A stretch of DNA of 64,000 nucleotides. Origin: Phallusia mammillata. Lineage: Eukaryota > Chordata > Ascidiacea > Phlebobranchia > Ascidiidae. A program made the translations under genes and the position numbers. Each line of letters opens with the position of its first letter. Position 1 is the stretch's first letter. The notes below the pieces were generated by a model that was not told the DNA's origin, made no database searches, and saw only the letters and a list, made by a program, of their open reading frames with translations. Shown here in pieces: positions 37,906-50,300 of this stretch. The stretch is from contig QLIY01000217.1 in the NCBI GenBank assembly GCA_003260075.1, positions 1 through 64,000 on the forward strand, in the 5' to 3' direction.

Positions 37906-39357
37906 AACTTTTGTTCAATATTTTCTGGAATAAACCTGTTCGAATAAAATAACTCTTGTGTTGGTTAAGTTAACAACAACAAATTATAACGATGTACTAA
38001 TACAGAAATCGTCGTGATCCACGAATGCTCAACAGACAATTCCAGTCACAGATATTGACATTACTTGGCTGACAAATTGAGCTGATTTAAGTGTGCTGGA
38101 TTTGTCAGCTAAGTAATAATAACAAATTATGTGACATGGTTTGCTAGAAAGGAGTTTAAAGCATGTTTTCACGAGCACTTCGACTTACGTGGCTACTGGC
38201 TATACTACAATGAAAAAACAATCAAATGTGTTTTCACTTGGATTGGTGACTTACGAGTATTGGGTCACGGCGGATTGGAAAAAAAATTGTTCTTACGTAG
38301 GTGTGCAGGCTCGATCTTTTACTGACAAGGGTAAATGGTTCAGGTTTTACTTGACTTGTTCCAACAACGTTTTTTCCATGCGCTCAGTGTCTATATCTCT
38401 CCACACTTTTTCGCGTGATTCGTTTCTTATGTTCTCCCTTTTCATTGAGGCGATAGGAGTTGAGCCGCCGTGTCTTGCCACGTTGTACCACGCAGATTAA
38501 CCATGGGTTTTTTCTCGTCGCTTTCATAACTTAGTTCCCTTTTCGGTTCATATATTCGTGCAGTCACTTAAAGTTAAGACAAATGTCAGAAACAGTGGAA
38601 ATTTATTCTAGAAAACTGTGAGACTTAAAATTATGAGGATGTGCGCAGATCAAACGTATAAAACAGGGTTTGCAGCTTTTACGTTGTGCGCATCTTATGA
38701 ACTCTATTTGAACTCAGCAACCGCGAACAAAATTCATTTTTTTCTTATCGCGCCAAACTTACTTGTTACAGAGTTTGCCTTAAATGATTTAGTAACGTTG
38801 TTGTTGCCACGTTCAGCCTGTTTCGTACACTCTAAAAAAATGAGCGAAATTTAAGCGAAAAATTCTGCGAGTGAAACAAAAGCTCACTTTAAACGAGTGA
38901 AGGGGGGGGGGTGTTTGCAGCTTTTACGTTGTGCGTATCTTATGAACTCTGTTTGAACTCAGCAATCGCGAACAAAATTCTTTTTTTCATATTGCGCCAA
39001 ACTTACTTGTTACGGGATTTGCCTTAAATAATTTAGTAACGTTGTTGTTGCCACGTTTAACCTGCTGTTTCAGTGTTGCCCTTAATCTTTTACGCTATAA
39101 GTAACACGTAACACTTACACAGAATTATTTTCAGTTTTTTTACTTGTTCTTTGGTTTAATTAACTTTCCTTATGATTTGATTAAGTAGGCAACAGCAAAA
39201 GGCGATTATTCAAAGCGGACATTCTGCTGCAGGTAGCGTGGGTTTGTTGCCCTCGTCTCGCCACACAGACGAATATTCTAGTTGCTTTAGAAAATCTAGC
39301 TACTTGTAGTTTCAATAAGCGCGAACCCAGGACTCTCCCGGGGACGAATCCCGATCA
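37906..39357. other. Non-coding region with one allelic overlap
   Basis: 38912-39060 repeats 38660-38810 across the ten-G run at 38902. Overlapping short frames at 38131-38500 show no domain. Confidence 0.4.
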
Positions 39358-39600
39358 GGCAGGGTTCAACCAATTGTATTTTTATTCCGACGTTTCGACG
39401 TCCTATACAGGGCGCCTTCATCAGGGTAAATGACACTGAATGCGCGTAGTACAGTGCACGATAAACAAGGGAAAAACGAATTAAACGCAGGCACGTCACA
39501 AGCCACGAAAACACTACGCGGCCCCTAACCTTTGAGCATGTGCCTGCAGGCACGCTAAAACCTGTTCGCCTCATTTTCCACGAACGGAACGGGCCCATTG
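39358..39600 (-). mobile_element. Second Penelope-type or hammerhead-bearing repeat
   Basis: Minus-strand sequence contains a clear hammerhead core and differs from the element at 35 kb. Part of it (39549-39720) is repeated at 39792-39965 across a ten-G run at 39782, as an allelic overlap. Confidence 0.5.
39385..39440 (-). ncRNA. Hammerhead ribozyme core
   Basis: Minus strand: CTGATGA (39424-39418), stem II GGCGCCCT-GTAT-AGGACGTC (seven of eight pairs counting one G-U), then GAAACGTC (39396-39389). All conserved core positions are present. Type I hammerheads of this form are known in Penelope-like retroelements. Confidence 0.6.
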
Positions 39601-40375
39601 GCGTAGTTACCTAAATAAAAAGAACTTATTATTTACAATTAACCTGAAAAGCATGTTTTACACAATTTCATTCGATTTAACTATAGTATTAGGTTAATAC
39701 AAGTCACTATGGACGTAATCGTGCTCAAACAAAGAGTTTGCAGCGCGCGATCTTGTTATCGCTGTTTTACATGTGTGTGTTGGGGGGGGGGTAAGCACGC
39801 TAAAACCGGTTCGCATCATTTTCCAAGAACGGAACGGGCCCATCGGCGTAGTTACCTAAATAAAAGAACTTATTATTCACAATTAACCTGAAAAGCATGA
39901 TTTACACAACTTCATTCGACTTAACTATAGTATTAGGTTAATACAAGTCACTATGGACGTAATCGTGCACAAACGTATTGCGTCAACGTGCGAAAACGTA
40001 TGCGAAAAACGGTCCGTAATCTGACCTGCGTAAACAGACCGAATTTACGTTGCGAATGTGGCTGCGTAGTCTATGGTGGTAGCCTAGACACAGGATCCTT
40101 TGAATAGGCTACGTTTTATATGCAACTTGGCCATTTGATTTTTAGTTAGGCTACTCTTTGAGTAATGTGTAATGTGCGTCTAACTTGCTTAAGTGTTTTA
40201 AATAGTTCAGCAAAAATATACAAGCCAATAATTCGTTGTAGTTTAGTACTACAGTCTGCAACGATGTTTCGGGAAAAAAACTTTTGTCGACATGTGGGGG
40301 GTTAACCAAAAGGAAAAGTCCCGATTAGTATTTGTTTTTCAACATATATTTATGCTTTTTACAAAATATCTAAAG

Positions 40376-40733
40376 CAGTGGTTCTTAACCTTTTTGTAGT
40401 CACGGACCCCTTTTCTGAATTTTGTTCGTCTGCGGACCCCCAACGCAATTTACCATAAGTATTTTTATGTTTCACGTTTTTTGCATTATACCCTGTCATG
40501 CTTGTGAAGCATTTAAATCCGCCTTCACAGTCCTTTAAAATCAATGATGTCTCAGTATTGTAGTGGCCAACGCATCGAATTGTTAATATTTCTAGTATAT
40601 ATAACTTCACAAATCGTCCTATAAAGTCTATTGTCCATGTGCGTTATGATGTCACAATAGGGAAGACAAGGGGGGGGGGAATGTTCGTGGGCCGCATTGG
40701 AGGGCTTCGTGGGCCGCGAGTTTGACACACCTG
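40376..40733. mobile_element. Two hAT MITE ends, each present in only one allelic copy
   Basis: CAGTGGTTCTTAACC begins at 40376 in the first allelic copy, where the second copy (40977) runs on without it. CAGGTGTGTCAAACTCGCGG, read on the minus strand, ends at 40733 next to GCCTAGAC, where the first copy (40083-40090) has the uninterrupted site. A ten-G run at 40670 joins the two contigs, so this is not one element but two insertion polymorphisms. Confidence 0.6.
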
Positions 40734-41040
40734 GCCTAGACACAGGATCCTTTGAATGCGTTTTATATGCAACTTGGCCATTTGATTTTTAGTTAGGCTA
40801 CTCTTTGAGTAATGTGCGTCTAAAGCAAGAATATACATGCCAATAATTCGTTGTAGTTTAGTACTACAGTCTGCAACAATGTTTCGGGAAAAAAACTTTT
40901 GTCGACATGTAGGGGGTTAACCAAAAGGGAAAGTCCCGATTAGTATTTGTTTTCCAACATATGTTTATACTTTTTATAAAATATCTGAAGTATGTTTGGG
41001 TAAAGTGAGTGTGGCGTCCAAATGTTGACAATGATCTCAC

Positions 41041-41275
41041 AGTTAACAGTAAATATTTAACCTAACCCCAACCATATTTGTTTAGACTTTTATAGCATCA
41101 AGTAACTTTCTCATTTTACATTTAGTGTGTAAATGGGCATGAAGTGATGCTGGGGGGGGGGTACAGTTAACACTAAATATTTAACCTAACCCCAACCATA
41201 TTTGTTTAGACTTTCATAGCATCAAGCAACTTTCTCATTTTACATTTAGTGTGTAAATGGGCATGAAGTGATGCT
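41041..41275. repeat. Allelic overlap upstream of the NLR gene
   Basis: 41162-41275 repeats 41041-41151 with two or three differences across a ten-G run at 41152. Confidence 0.8.
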
Positions 41276-41357
41276 GCCATTGCAAAATATAGATAAATAT
41301 TAGTGTAACACCTAATATATGCAAACATAATTGGATGCTGTAAAGACAAACAAAAAG

Positions 41358-44300
41358 ATGTCAAAAATAAGGTAAAGTAATAATATGATACACTTTAAGA
41401 ATGGTGTATGTCTTGAATACCTGTATATTCATGTTGATGTTTTTTTTTATTGCGTTTGATAAAACAGTAATTAGCTAATTGTCATAAATAAAATTGGTCA
41501 ACAATAGATTTCTGATTACTATTGTGCAATCAGTGGCTACATTACAGCCTAAATAAAACGCAATCTTTTTACAAGAGGAGTTTGAGCTTATTATTGTTTA
41601 AATCTGCAATGAACTCCACAAAATGGAAAGCTGCATATTTGTTGATGAAAATAAATAATTACCCACGTTTTTTTGGTTTTGTGTCTATGAAATACTGAAG
41701 TCCCAGAATTTTTAAGTCTAAAGCAAATTAAAAAGTTTCTTTGAACTATAAAAATCTAATTGCTTGTTTTTCAGTGAACCACCATCAGTGTCTGATGGTC
41801 AAGCAGCTGGAGAAAGTATCAACAACATAAAAAAACGAATTCGAAAAGCCAACTGGCCCGAATATCTCAGAAAACTTGGGTTTTCAGACAACACTGTGGA
41901 GCAATGTGGGGGGGGGGCTGCAATGAACTGCACAAAATGGAAAGCTGCATATTTGTTGATGAAAATAAATAATCACCCACGTTTGTTTTTTTGGTTTTGT
42001 GTCTATGAAATACAGAAGTCCCAGCATTTTTAAGTCTAAAGCAAATTAAAAAAGTTTCTTTGAACTATAAAAATCTAATTGCTTATTTTTCAGTGAACCA
42101 CCATCAGTTTCTGATGATCAAGCAGCAGGAGAAAGTATCGACAACATAAAAAAACAAATTCGACAAGCGAACTGGCCCGAATATCTCAGAAAGCTTGGGT
42201 TTTCGGAAAACACTGTAGAGCAATGTGTCAGTAAAAATGAAGTGAGGTTAAATCCATACTGGGTCAAATTGCAAGGTAAATCTCACAGGCACTGACTTTG
42301 AAATTTTTCTGGTATGCCATATGCATAAATGTTACATGCATAAATAACAGCAGCAGTACACAAGTACAATTGGTTGAAAAGCTCTATAAAATTAATATTA
42401 TGCCTGGCAGCAACAGTTTATGTAATAACGATGTGTATACTACTTTTTTAAATCCTACATTTGAATCCTTATTTTGTGTAAGCAGATGAACAGGGTAAAC
42501 TTATTATTGGACTGGAAAAAATGGTAGCAGAAGAGATATTTACTTGCAAACGTAATGAAAAAGTTGATCAAATTTTGGCTTACAACTGGGTCAAGAAATC
42601 TGTTGTACGAAGTAAGTTGGAACAATTTAAAGTATGTGTTAAATCTGAGAAGAAATAAACCAATGATTCTAAAGCAGAGGAGGCTTAATCCCTACATTAC
42701 TTACTTAGTATGCTTTAAACTAGAATCTCCGAGCTCATTGCTTGGTGTATGATTGCTACTATGTACCTTATGCTTAGAAATTTGATTTAAATTTAACCAT
42801 CAACTGCTTTGCTGAGTTTTTACTATTGTGTGTAAGAAAATGCAACAAATAGTTTAGTACAAATTTACCATAACCATCTGTACATTTAAAGACCATGAAC
42901 AATGCTAGCATGTATAACTGAATTATTCCTATAGCATCAAACATATCATGACCAATATGACATGTTGTGTGAAATTAGGTGTTAGTTTACCAAATACGAC
43001 CGACAACAACAAATGTGTGTTACTTACTTTAATGATAAGCTGTTAACCAAGAATTACATTTACATTTGTTAGTGGGACAAGTACATTAAACAATTAATAA
43101 ATTTCTGTATATTTCATTTTAGATCGCAACCGGGCATGGTTTATTTATGATTTTTTGAGACAATATCCAAGTGGTGACTTTTTCAAAGCAAACATCGTTC
43201 GACGTAAGTTTCAACTAACCGAGCGTCAAATCACTCAAATCGAACACGACTATGAGGGAAACATCAACGAACAACATTATCACATGATCTTAACTTGGAT
43301 GAAAGCAAAAAAACTCAGTGAGAATAATGACTGTTTTTATTCAATATAAAAAAAATGTATATTATTTTATTCAATTTTCACTATATTAACATGAAAGCAA
43401 TCAACATATATTGTTTCATGAGTGCAGCCGTTCATAAGACATAGGCTGTTTTCGCAAATGTAGCTATCCAATCGCACTCCAGTTTGTTCAAAGGAACAGG
43501 CTGGAAAGCCATGTCTCGACCGAATCTGTTTAATGCCACCACTAGGATAAACCACAGCTGCTGATCTGATGAGACATTATAGGTTAAAACAGTGAGGGCT
43601 GAATACATCTTACTTGGGAAACAAGTTTGAAAACTTGGTAAAAACAACAAAAAAATAGTAGAAAATGTTAACATTAATCCCTTTAACCCAAGTCAATACA
43701 CTTAGTTTAAACTGGTTGTAGTTGCTGTGAGAAAAGTTCCAATCTAACTATGGTTTGTTTCAGCTTCTGTGAAGAAAGCTGCGAAAGCTCTAAAAAACAT
43801 CGAGCTTGTTGCTCCTGACATTTTCAAATCAGGATCAAAAGCAGCTGGATCTTCAACTAAAGGTTGGTCCATTTGTACTCATGAAAACCCTCATGGTATT
43901 TAGGGTTGAGTTGGGTCAATTATAACAGATTAGGACTGCAATGGGTATTGTAATAAATTAACACAATTATAAGCAATTGTTGAAAAAAGCATTTGTTTGG
44001 CAAAGTACAACTGCAACAGACAAGATATGAATGTGATTGCAGAGCCTGTGCAGCAGTTAGAAAAGCACAAGCACAGATAGGCCCCTGTTGTGGGTTTAAA
44101 TCCCAACATAGCCTATCCTCACATTTAGATGCTAAGAATGCCAATTTTATTTGGTGCCCAGGTATAACACAGTGTTACATGAAGTGTAACTTATGTTTTT
44201 TTTAAACTTTTAGCTGACTCATGTTCAAGTGATGATGAATCAGATTCACAACGTTCATCTGAATCTGACTGGAAGGAGACAATGTCAGGTTGTAACTTTC

Positions 44301-47300
44301 TTTTGAGGCAAATATTTTTCAACTATTTGAATGCAGAAGAGTAAAAAAAACTTTAATTATCTATAATAAAAATCATATCATGACATATTTATCAGAAGAA
44401 CATATTATTGATGTTGTTGATAAATGGTTAAAATCATATCAAATCAACAAAACTAAATAAATGATTTTGCATATTATAGTGGTATATGTCCAGCACCAAA
44501 GCCATTATTATTTTGAAATTTCATATACATTGGCATGTGGGGTTCTAGATGTTGCTGACCCCTCACCTAGGGGATGGTATTATGTGTGTAATTGTTAAAG
44601 CCTTCAAAAAAATCTACTGACAAGTAGGCCCTCAAACTAAACAAGTTTGTGACATAACAGTTGCTAATGTGTGTTTTTATGCAATGGGTTACAAAGATCA
44701 TGAGCGAAGAGGTGTTGTAAGCCCTGTGTTATCATTTTTCCATGAAAATAGAGAATTTTAAAGTTAAAAGAGAAGTTTCACCTTTATTTTTAAATATTAA
44801 GTAAATTGACAAGAGGCACTCTTTGCTGACCTTTGATCAGGGGATGCTAATATGGGTTTGTAAAGCATACATTGAATGCAATGTGCTTCAAGGGTGGTCA
44901 TGAGCTGGAAAGTTTAGTAGGTCCTGTGATTTGGGGGCCAAGATTAAGAAATTCAAAGTAAAAAAGTGTATTTTCACAACAGTAAAATGTGTCTAAAAAT
45001 CTTACATTGGACAAATGAGAACGAAGGAAAGTTATAGAGCCACTTATGTTTCTTTAAAAACAGTATGACTTGCTCTGATGAGATTTTGATGCTTAAACAA
45101 CACTTTTATGTTGACTGGGGGGGGGGGATGTATTTTCACAACAGCAAAATGTGTCTAAAAATCTTACATTGGACAAATGAGAAAGAAGGAAAGTTATAGA
45201 GCCACTTATGTTTCTTTAAAAACAGTATGATTTGCTCTGATGAGATTTTGATGCTTAAACAACACTTTTATGTTGACTGAGCATAAAACAATGATGTTGC
45301 CATTGACTACTAGCACAATCTAGTGGTAAAACCTGACTGTGAAAATGTACTGTTTAACAAATCAGCATCATATTTTATGTAACTAACATTTTTGTGGTAC
45401 AACTTTATATATTGAAGGCCTGTCAACAATAATGTCTGGTCAAAAGTGTGCAAAAAGATTATAAATGCATTAGGCAGTTGATTCATTGTGTGAAAGAAAG
45501 TCAAAAAAGAAATGAGACAAGCAGCTCAACAACTGACTTTGTGTGACATAATGTGATCAGGTGTTGTTCTGCTCACTGATATTAAAATAAAACACATAAA
45601 TGAATACAAGTAGGGGCAATAATAGAATTTTATTTTGGATTTCTCCTAATGATTAACAACATTAGTTTTGCTTTGTTTCCCATTAGTTCACATCAATATT
45701 TAATTCAGCCAGTAGTTGTTTCGATGCCTATTTCACTTTATAGTCGAGCTGCGTCAGCTTCTATTATTATCCAATTGAAAACAAATAATCTATTGTAGCG
45801 AAAGCTTCGAGAATACCAGATTATCTCCAACTTACTCAGCAAAACTGCAGTTGCTTTTGGCTCTTTGACAAGGGCCCTTTTTCAGCCTTTGAGCTCTTTT
45901 TTTATTTTTATTTTTTTAAGGCTGTTCCACAAACAATCTTAAGTATTCACATTACAGAGTGTATGCCAATCCCAGACCAACTATATAACCCTTTGTACAT
46001 TTTTGCTAATTTCACATTTTGAATAATAATAAAATCTTGAAATGTTTTGGAAATGCTGTCGCTGATTCTTTCTTCACCGATTGTTTCAACACTTTTGTTT
46101 CTGTCAGAAATACCTCATAAACTTCCAACATAACATTTAATGTCTTGGTACCCCATATTTCAACATTCAGTCACCATGTTGTTATTGTTTCAGGAATTAG
46201 AGCCTAAACTATAACAGCGACACAACCACATTTTTAATGTCATTTGATCAGTATTTTTATAGTTCTTGTGTTGTTTAACGTTTGTTGAATTTTACTTGCT
46301 GCAAATTCAAAGTTTCTTAACCAGGAGCTCAGGCTTCGAGGGCAACTACAAGTAAACAAACCTTGTCAGGTTTGCAAAATGGAGTGTAAAAGTGGTAAAT
46401 AAAATCCATACTTCTTAGAGTTTTGAAACTCTATACCTTTAATTCCAGCCTTTTCAAAATTGAAATTTCAAACTCTTTAAATTGTATTTTACAAAACTTC
46501 AGAAATTTTAAAAATAAAATCCTTGGTAAAAATTACAGCAACACATTTAGGTAAAATGTGACTACTGCTTTTGCGATTTGGTATGATTTTGACCTCAACA
46601 CAAATCATAATACAAGAACATAGTGAAACAACACATAAATTGATAATGTTATCAACATAATCAGAGAAAAAGAGTCCACTGATAGTAACTGACTGTGTTT
46701 CTAACAGTTTCAGACTTGGAAAAACAATCCTTGAAAGAATTTTGCCTGAAATATGCAAAAGCAATAGCTGACACAACAAACCGTGTCCCTCTGCAAGGAA
46801 CAAAACAAGAGAATGTGAGTGAAGAAGAATTTGGAAATGCCAGCAGCTGGTTACTCAAAAAACAAACAGACAAAAATAATATACCCCCACAAAGTTTATT
46901 TGAGGAGGCAGCAGAGACATGTAATGATCGAGTAAAATCATTACATGAAACAACCAACAAACAGCAGCAAAATGTGGCAGGTCTAACAGGAATTGCTGGA
47001 ATAGGAAAAACTACATATTGCAAATTTGTTTTAAAGCATTGGATTGAGTCACATCCAAATGGGGGGGGGGGAATATACCCCCACAAAGTTTATTTGAGGA
47101 GGCAGCAGAAGCATGTAATGATCGAGCAAAATCATCACATGAAACAACCAACAAACAGCAGCAAAATGTGGGGGGGGGGGGTACCAAGAATTTAAATATT
47201 TTAAAGTTTCTTCTTGTGTCCACTGTTCATAACTACAAATTCAAACCAGAAACAGATGATTCAATTTTAGATGAAATTAACAAATCTTCAGACACACTGA

Positions 47301-50300
47301 TTGTTATTGACGGGCTTGATGAAGCAGAAATAACGGGGGATTTTTCCAAACACCCACATGGCATGTCACTTTATGAAGAGGAACAGGCTTACTGCATCCT
47401 GATGAATTTGCTGAACTGTCGCTTACTTTCCAATGCAAAAAAGTTGATTGCTTCCAGACCAAATGCATTTCTGAACTTCAACCCAGAATGCAAGCCAGTA
47501 TTTATGCTACAAGTTTTGGGTCTGAGCAAAGAATCTCAGAATCTTCTCTGCAAACAGTATTCAAAAACTAAAGAGCAACAAAAACATGTCCAAGATGAGC
47601 TGGAAAAACAATCCAACGTATCTGCGTTGTTGTTTATTCCAATATGTGCAAGATTGATCATTCCATACTTTGTTGACAACCTGGAGTCAAACGAACCATT
47701 TTTGTCAATTTCTGATGTATTTCTGAATCAACTTGAGCAATGGCAGAGGGGGGGGGGACCAAAATTCCACACAGATAAGAAGCATTTGAAACCACTAACC
47801 AAGCTGGCTTTCAATGGTGTTGAAAATCATCAATTTTCATTTCCTAGGCAAGATTTCTCTAAACATGGCATAGAAATGAAATCTATTGAGCCATTCATGT
47901 GTGCTCATGCTAAAAATCAACATGGCATGCTAGTTTTGGATGGAGAAAAAACATTTTTCTTTATTCATGCCACATGGCAGGAGTTTTTGGCTGCACTTCA
48001 TCTCATGGTGTTTGCATCCTATGAGGAGTTCTCATCCAAGATTCAACATATGTTTCAACAAAGCTCCTGGGAGGTGGTTGTCCGCTTTCTATTTGGATTT
48101 TGTCATCAAAAAGTTCAACAAGAACTGAAAATATTATTTCCAGATGCACAGGAGATAAACAGAAAGGTAAAAGTTGTCAAAACACAAGCCAGGAAGCTTC
48201 TGCCACTTTTAAGTGAGTTACCCAATGATTTTCCTGTTACACCAGCTAAATATTTTGATGACCTCATAGAATCAGATTCACAAGTTAACAAGTTCAAATC
48301 AAGACAAAAAGATTCCACATTTTCCAACATATGCAGTTGGGCAAATGAGGCCAAAGATGATGATTTAACCAAAGATGTTGCCAATTCTCTTCCCAGCCCA
48401 TTGTTACTATCATGGGGTTTTCTTTCCCACCAAGTAATGAGTTTCTGTCATGTCCTATCAGCTGCTGAAGAATCTCACATACTTAATGTGGGCAATTGGA
48501 TGAATCGTTTCCATTTTACTGGACTGGGTCTACATACATTACTGAGCACCATTCAGCAATCCAAACACACAGTAAAAACTTTTTTTTAAACATTTTTTCC
48601 AATTTGGTTTTGACAGAAACACCATTTTTTAATGATGTTATATACTGTTGTGATTTCAAAAATATTAATAGAAACCTGTAAAGTAGACTTTTTTACAACC
48701 ATTTAATTTTTTATTGTATTCTGCTCATGTGCACCTTATCACAACAAATTTAACAATACATTGTGATTATGTGGCACAAAAACACAGGACACAGCTGCAA
48801 AACCCCATCAATTGTAAATATGCTAAAACAAAAATAAAAGGAAGGCAATAGTTAATACTTTAGTTTTAAATTACATTTATTAAAAACATCACAATCTTGG
48901 CAGCAAAATGTGTAAGCTTTGTAAGCTAAAAGTAGTTTTGCATGGTTTTGTTTTTCTGTTATCAGCTTAATGTACTTCATTATTTTTAAACAGATCCCCA
49001 AGTTGCATTTGAAGGAAGTTGACTTATCAGTGGATTTTGAGATTATCTTGGAGCTTCTTCCTTGTTTTACTGAACTGACACTTTGGACTTGTGGTTTGAC
49101 TATTCCTATGGTGGAAAATCTGGTTGGTGTCATCACACAACACAACATCCATGTACGTGGTTTGGTAGTTTGCAGGATNCGTGATTTAGTAGTTTGCAGG
49201 ATATTGACAGCTGATTTTGAATTTTCTATCAAACAACGTTTAATTTGATTTAACATGTAATTGACCATGACTAATGGACAAAAAAATTCTTCCAAACAAT
49301 TTTATATTTGTGTTTTACAGTTGTCTTTTCTTGACTTGTCTTACAACAACCTTAATGGTGTTGGGAAGTATCTGGTCAAATCCATCCACTTAATGCATGT
49401 ATTATCTCTTGTAAAATGCAACTTGCAAGATGATGATTTCAATGCAATAGCTGAAGCCACAGTAAAGCGAGATACCAATGTAAGTTTATTGTGTTTTACT
49501 TATTAACATCTAAACCAGGGGTGGGCAAACTTTTCAATACAAGAGCCGCATTCAAAAGTTCTAAATTTTATGGGACTGCACAGTAAATTAGCACATAAAT
49601 TTAACATAATATGTTTCCAGCTAACTACAAATACGTTGGTTGTCACGTTACACAACCCACTAATAAAATTAAAACATAAGCCGTTACAAACTATTTGCTT
49701 TTTTGTTGGATAAACAGAAGGTTTTTGGAGTACCATAAACAAGTTTTTCTCGCATTTGACGACACTGTTTCTAACCATTTAATAGGGTTCTACATATTAG
49801 CCAAATATTCGGATTAAGCCTAAACCGTTTCAGATTTATTCGAATTTTTGGATTAAGCCCAAAAGATTATTGGCACGCGAGTATATTTTAAAACCAAAAT
49901 TGGATAGGCGGTAAGTTGAACACCCCTGGGCTAGAGCATGTAAAAAGTATTTGTGTTGAGTCCCAAAGTATGGTACAGGTACAGATAATGTACATGGCAT
50001 AGGTTATCTGCAAGTCACACTCCAGTATTTTTAAAACTCTACGCCTATGCTCATAATATTATCTAGCGTTGTTTATGCCTATGCTCATAATATTATGTGT
50101 TATGGTTAGTGTTTGTTATATAGCAGTACTGTTGTAACAAAGGGGGGGGGGGCCAAAAATTTAACATAATATGTTTCCAGCTAACTACTAATACGTTGGT
50201 TGTTACGTTACACAACCCACTATTAAAATGAAAACATAAGCCGTTGCAAACTATTTGCTTTTTTGTTGCATAAACAGAAGGTTTCTGGAGTACCATAAAC

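Noticed and set aside
38131..38500. 119-residue frame upstream of the NLR
   Set aside because: No recognisable domain, overlaps another frame of similar length, and has no splice or promoter context that decides for it.
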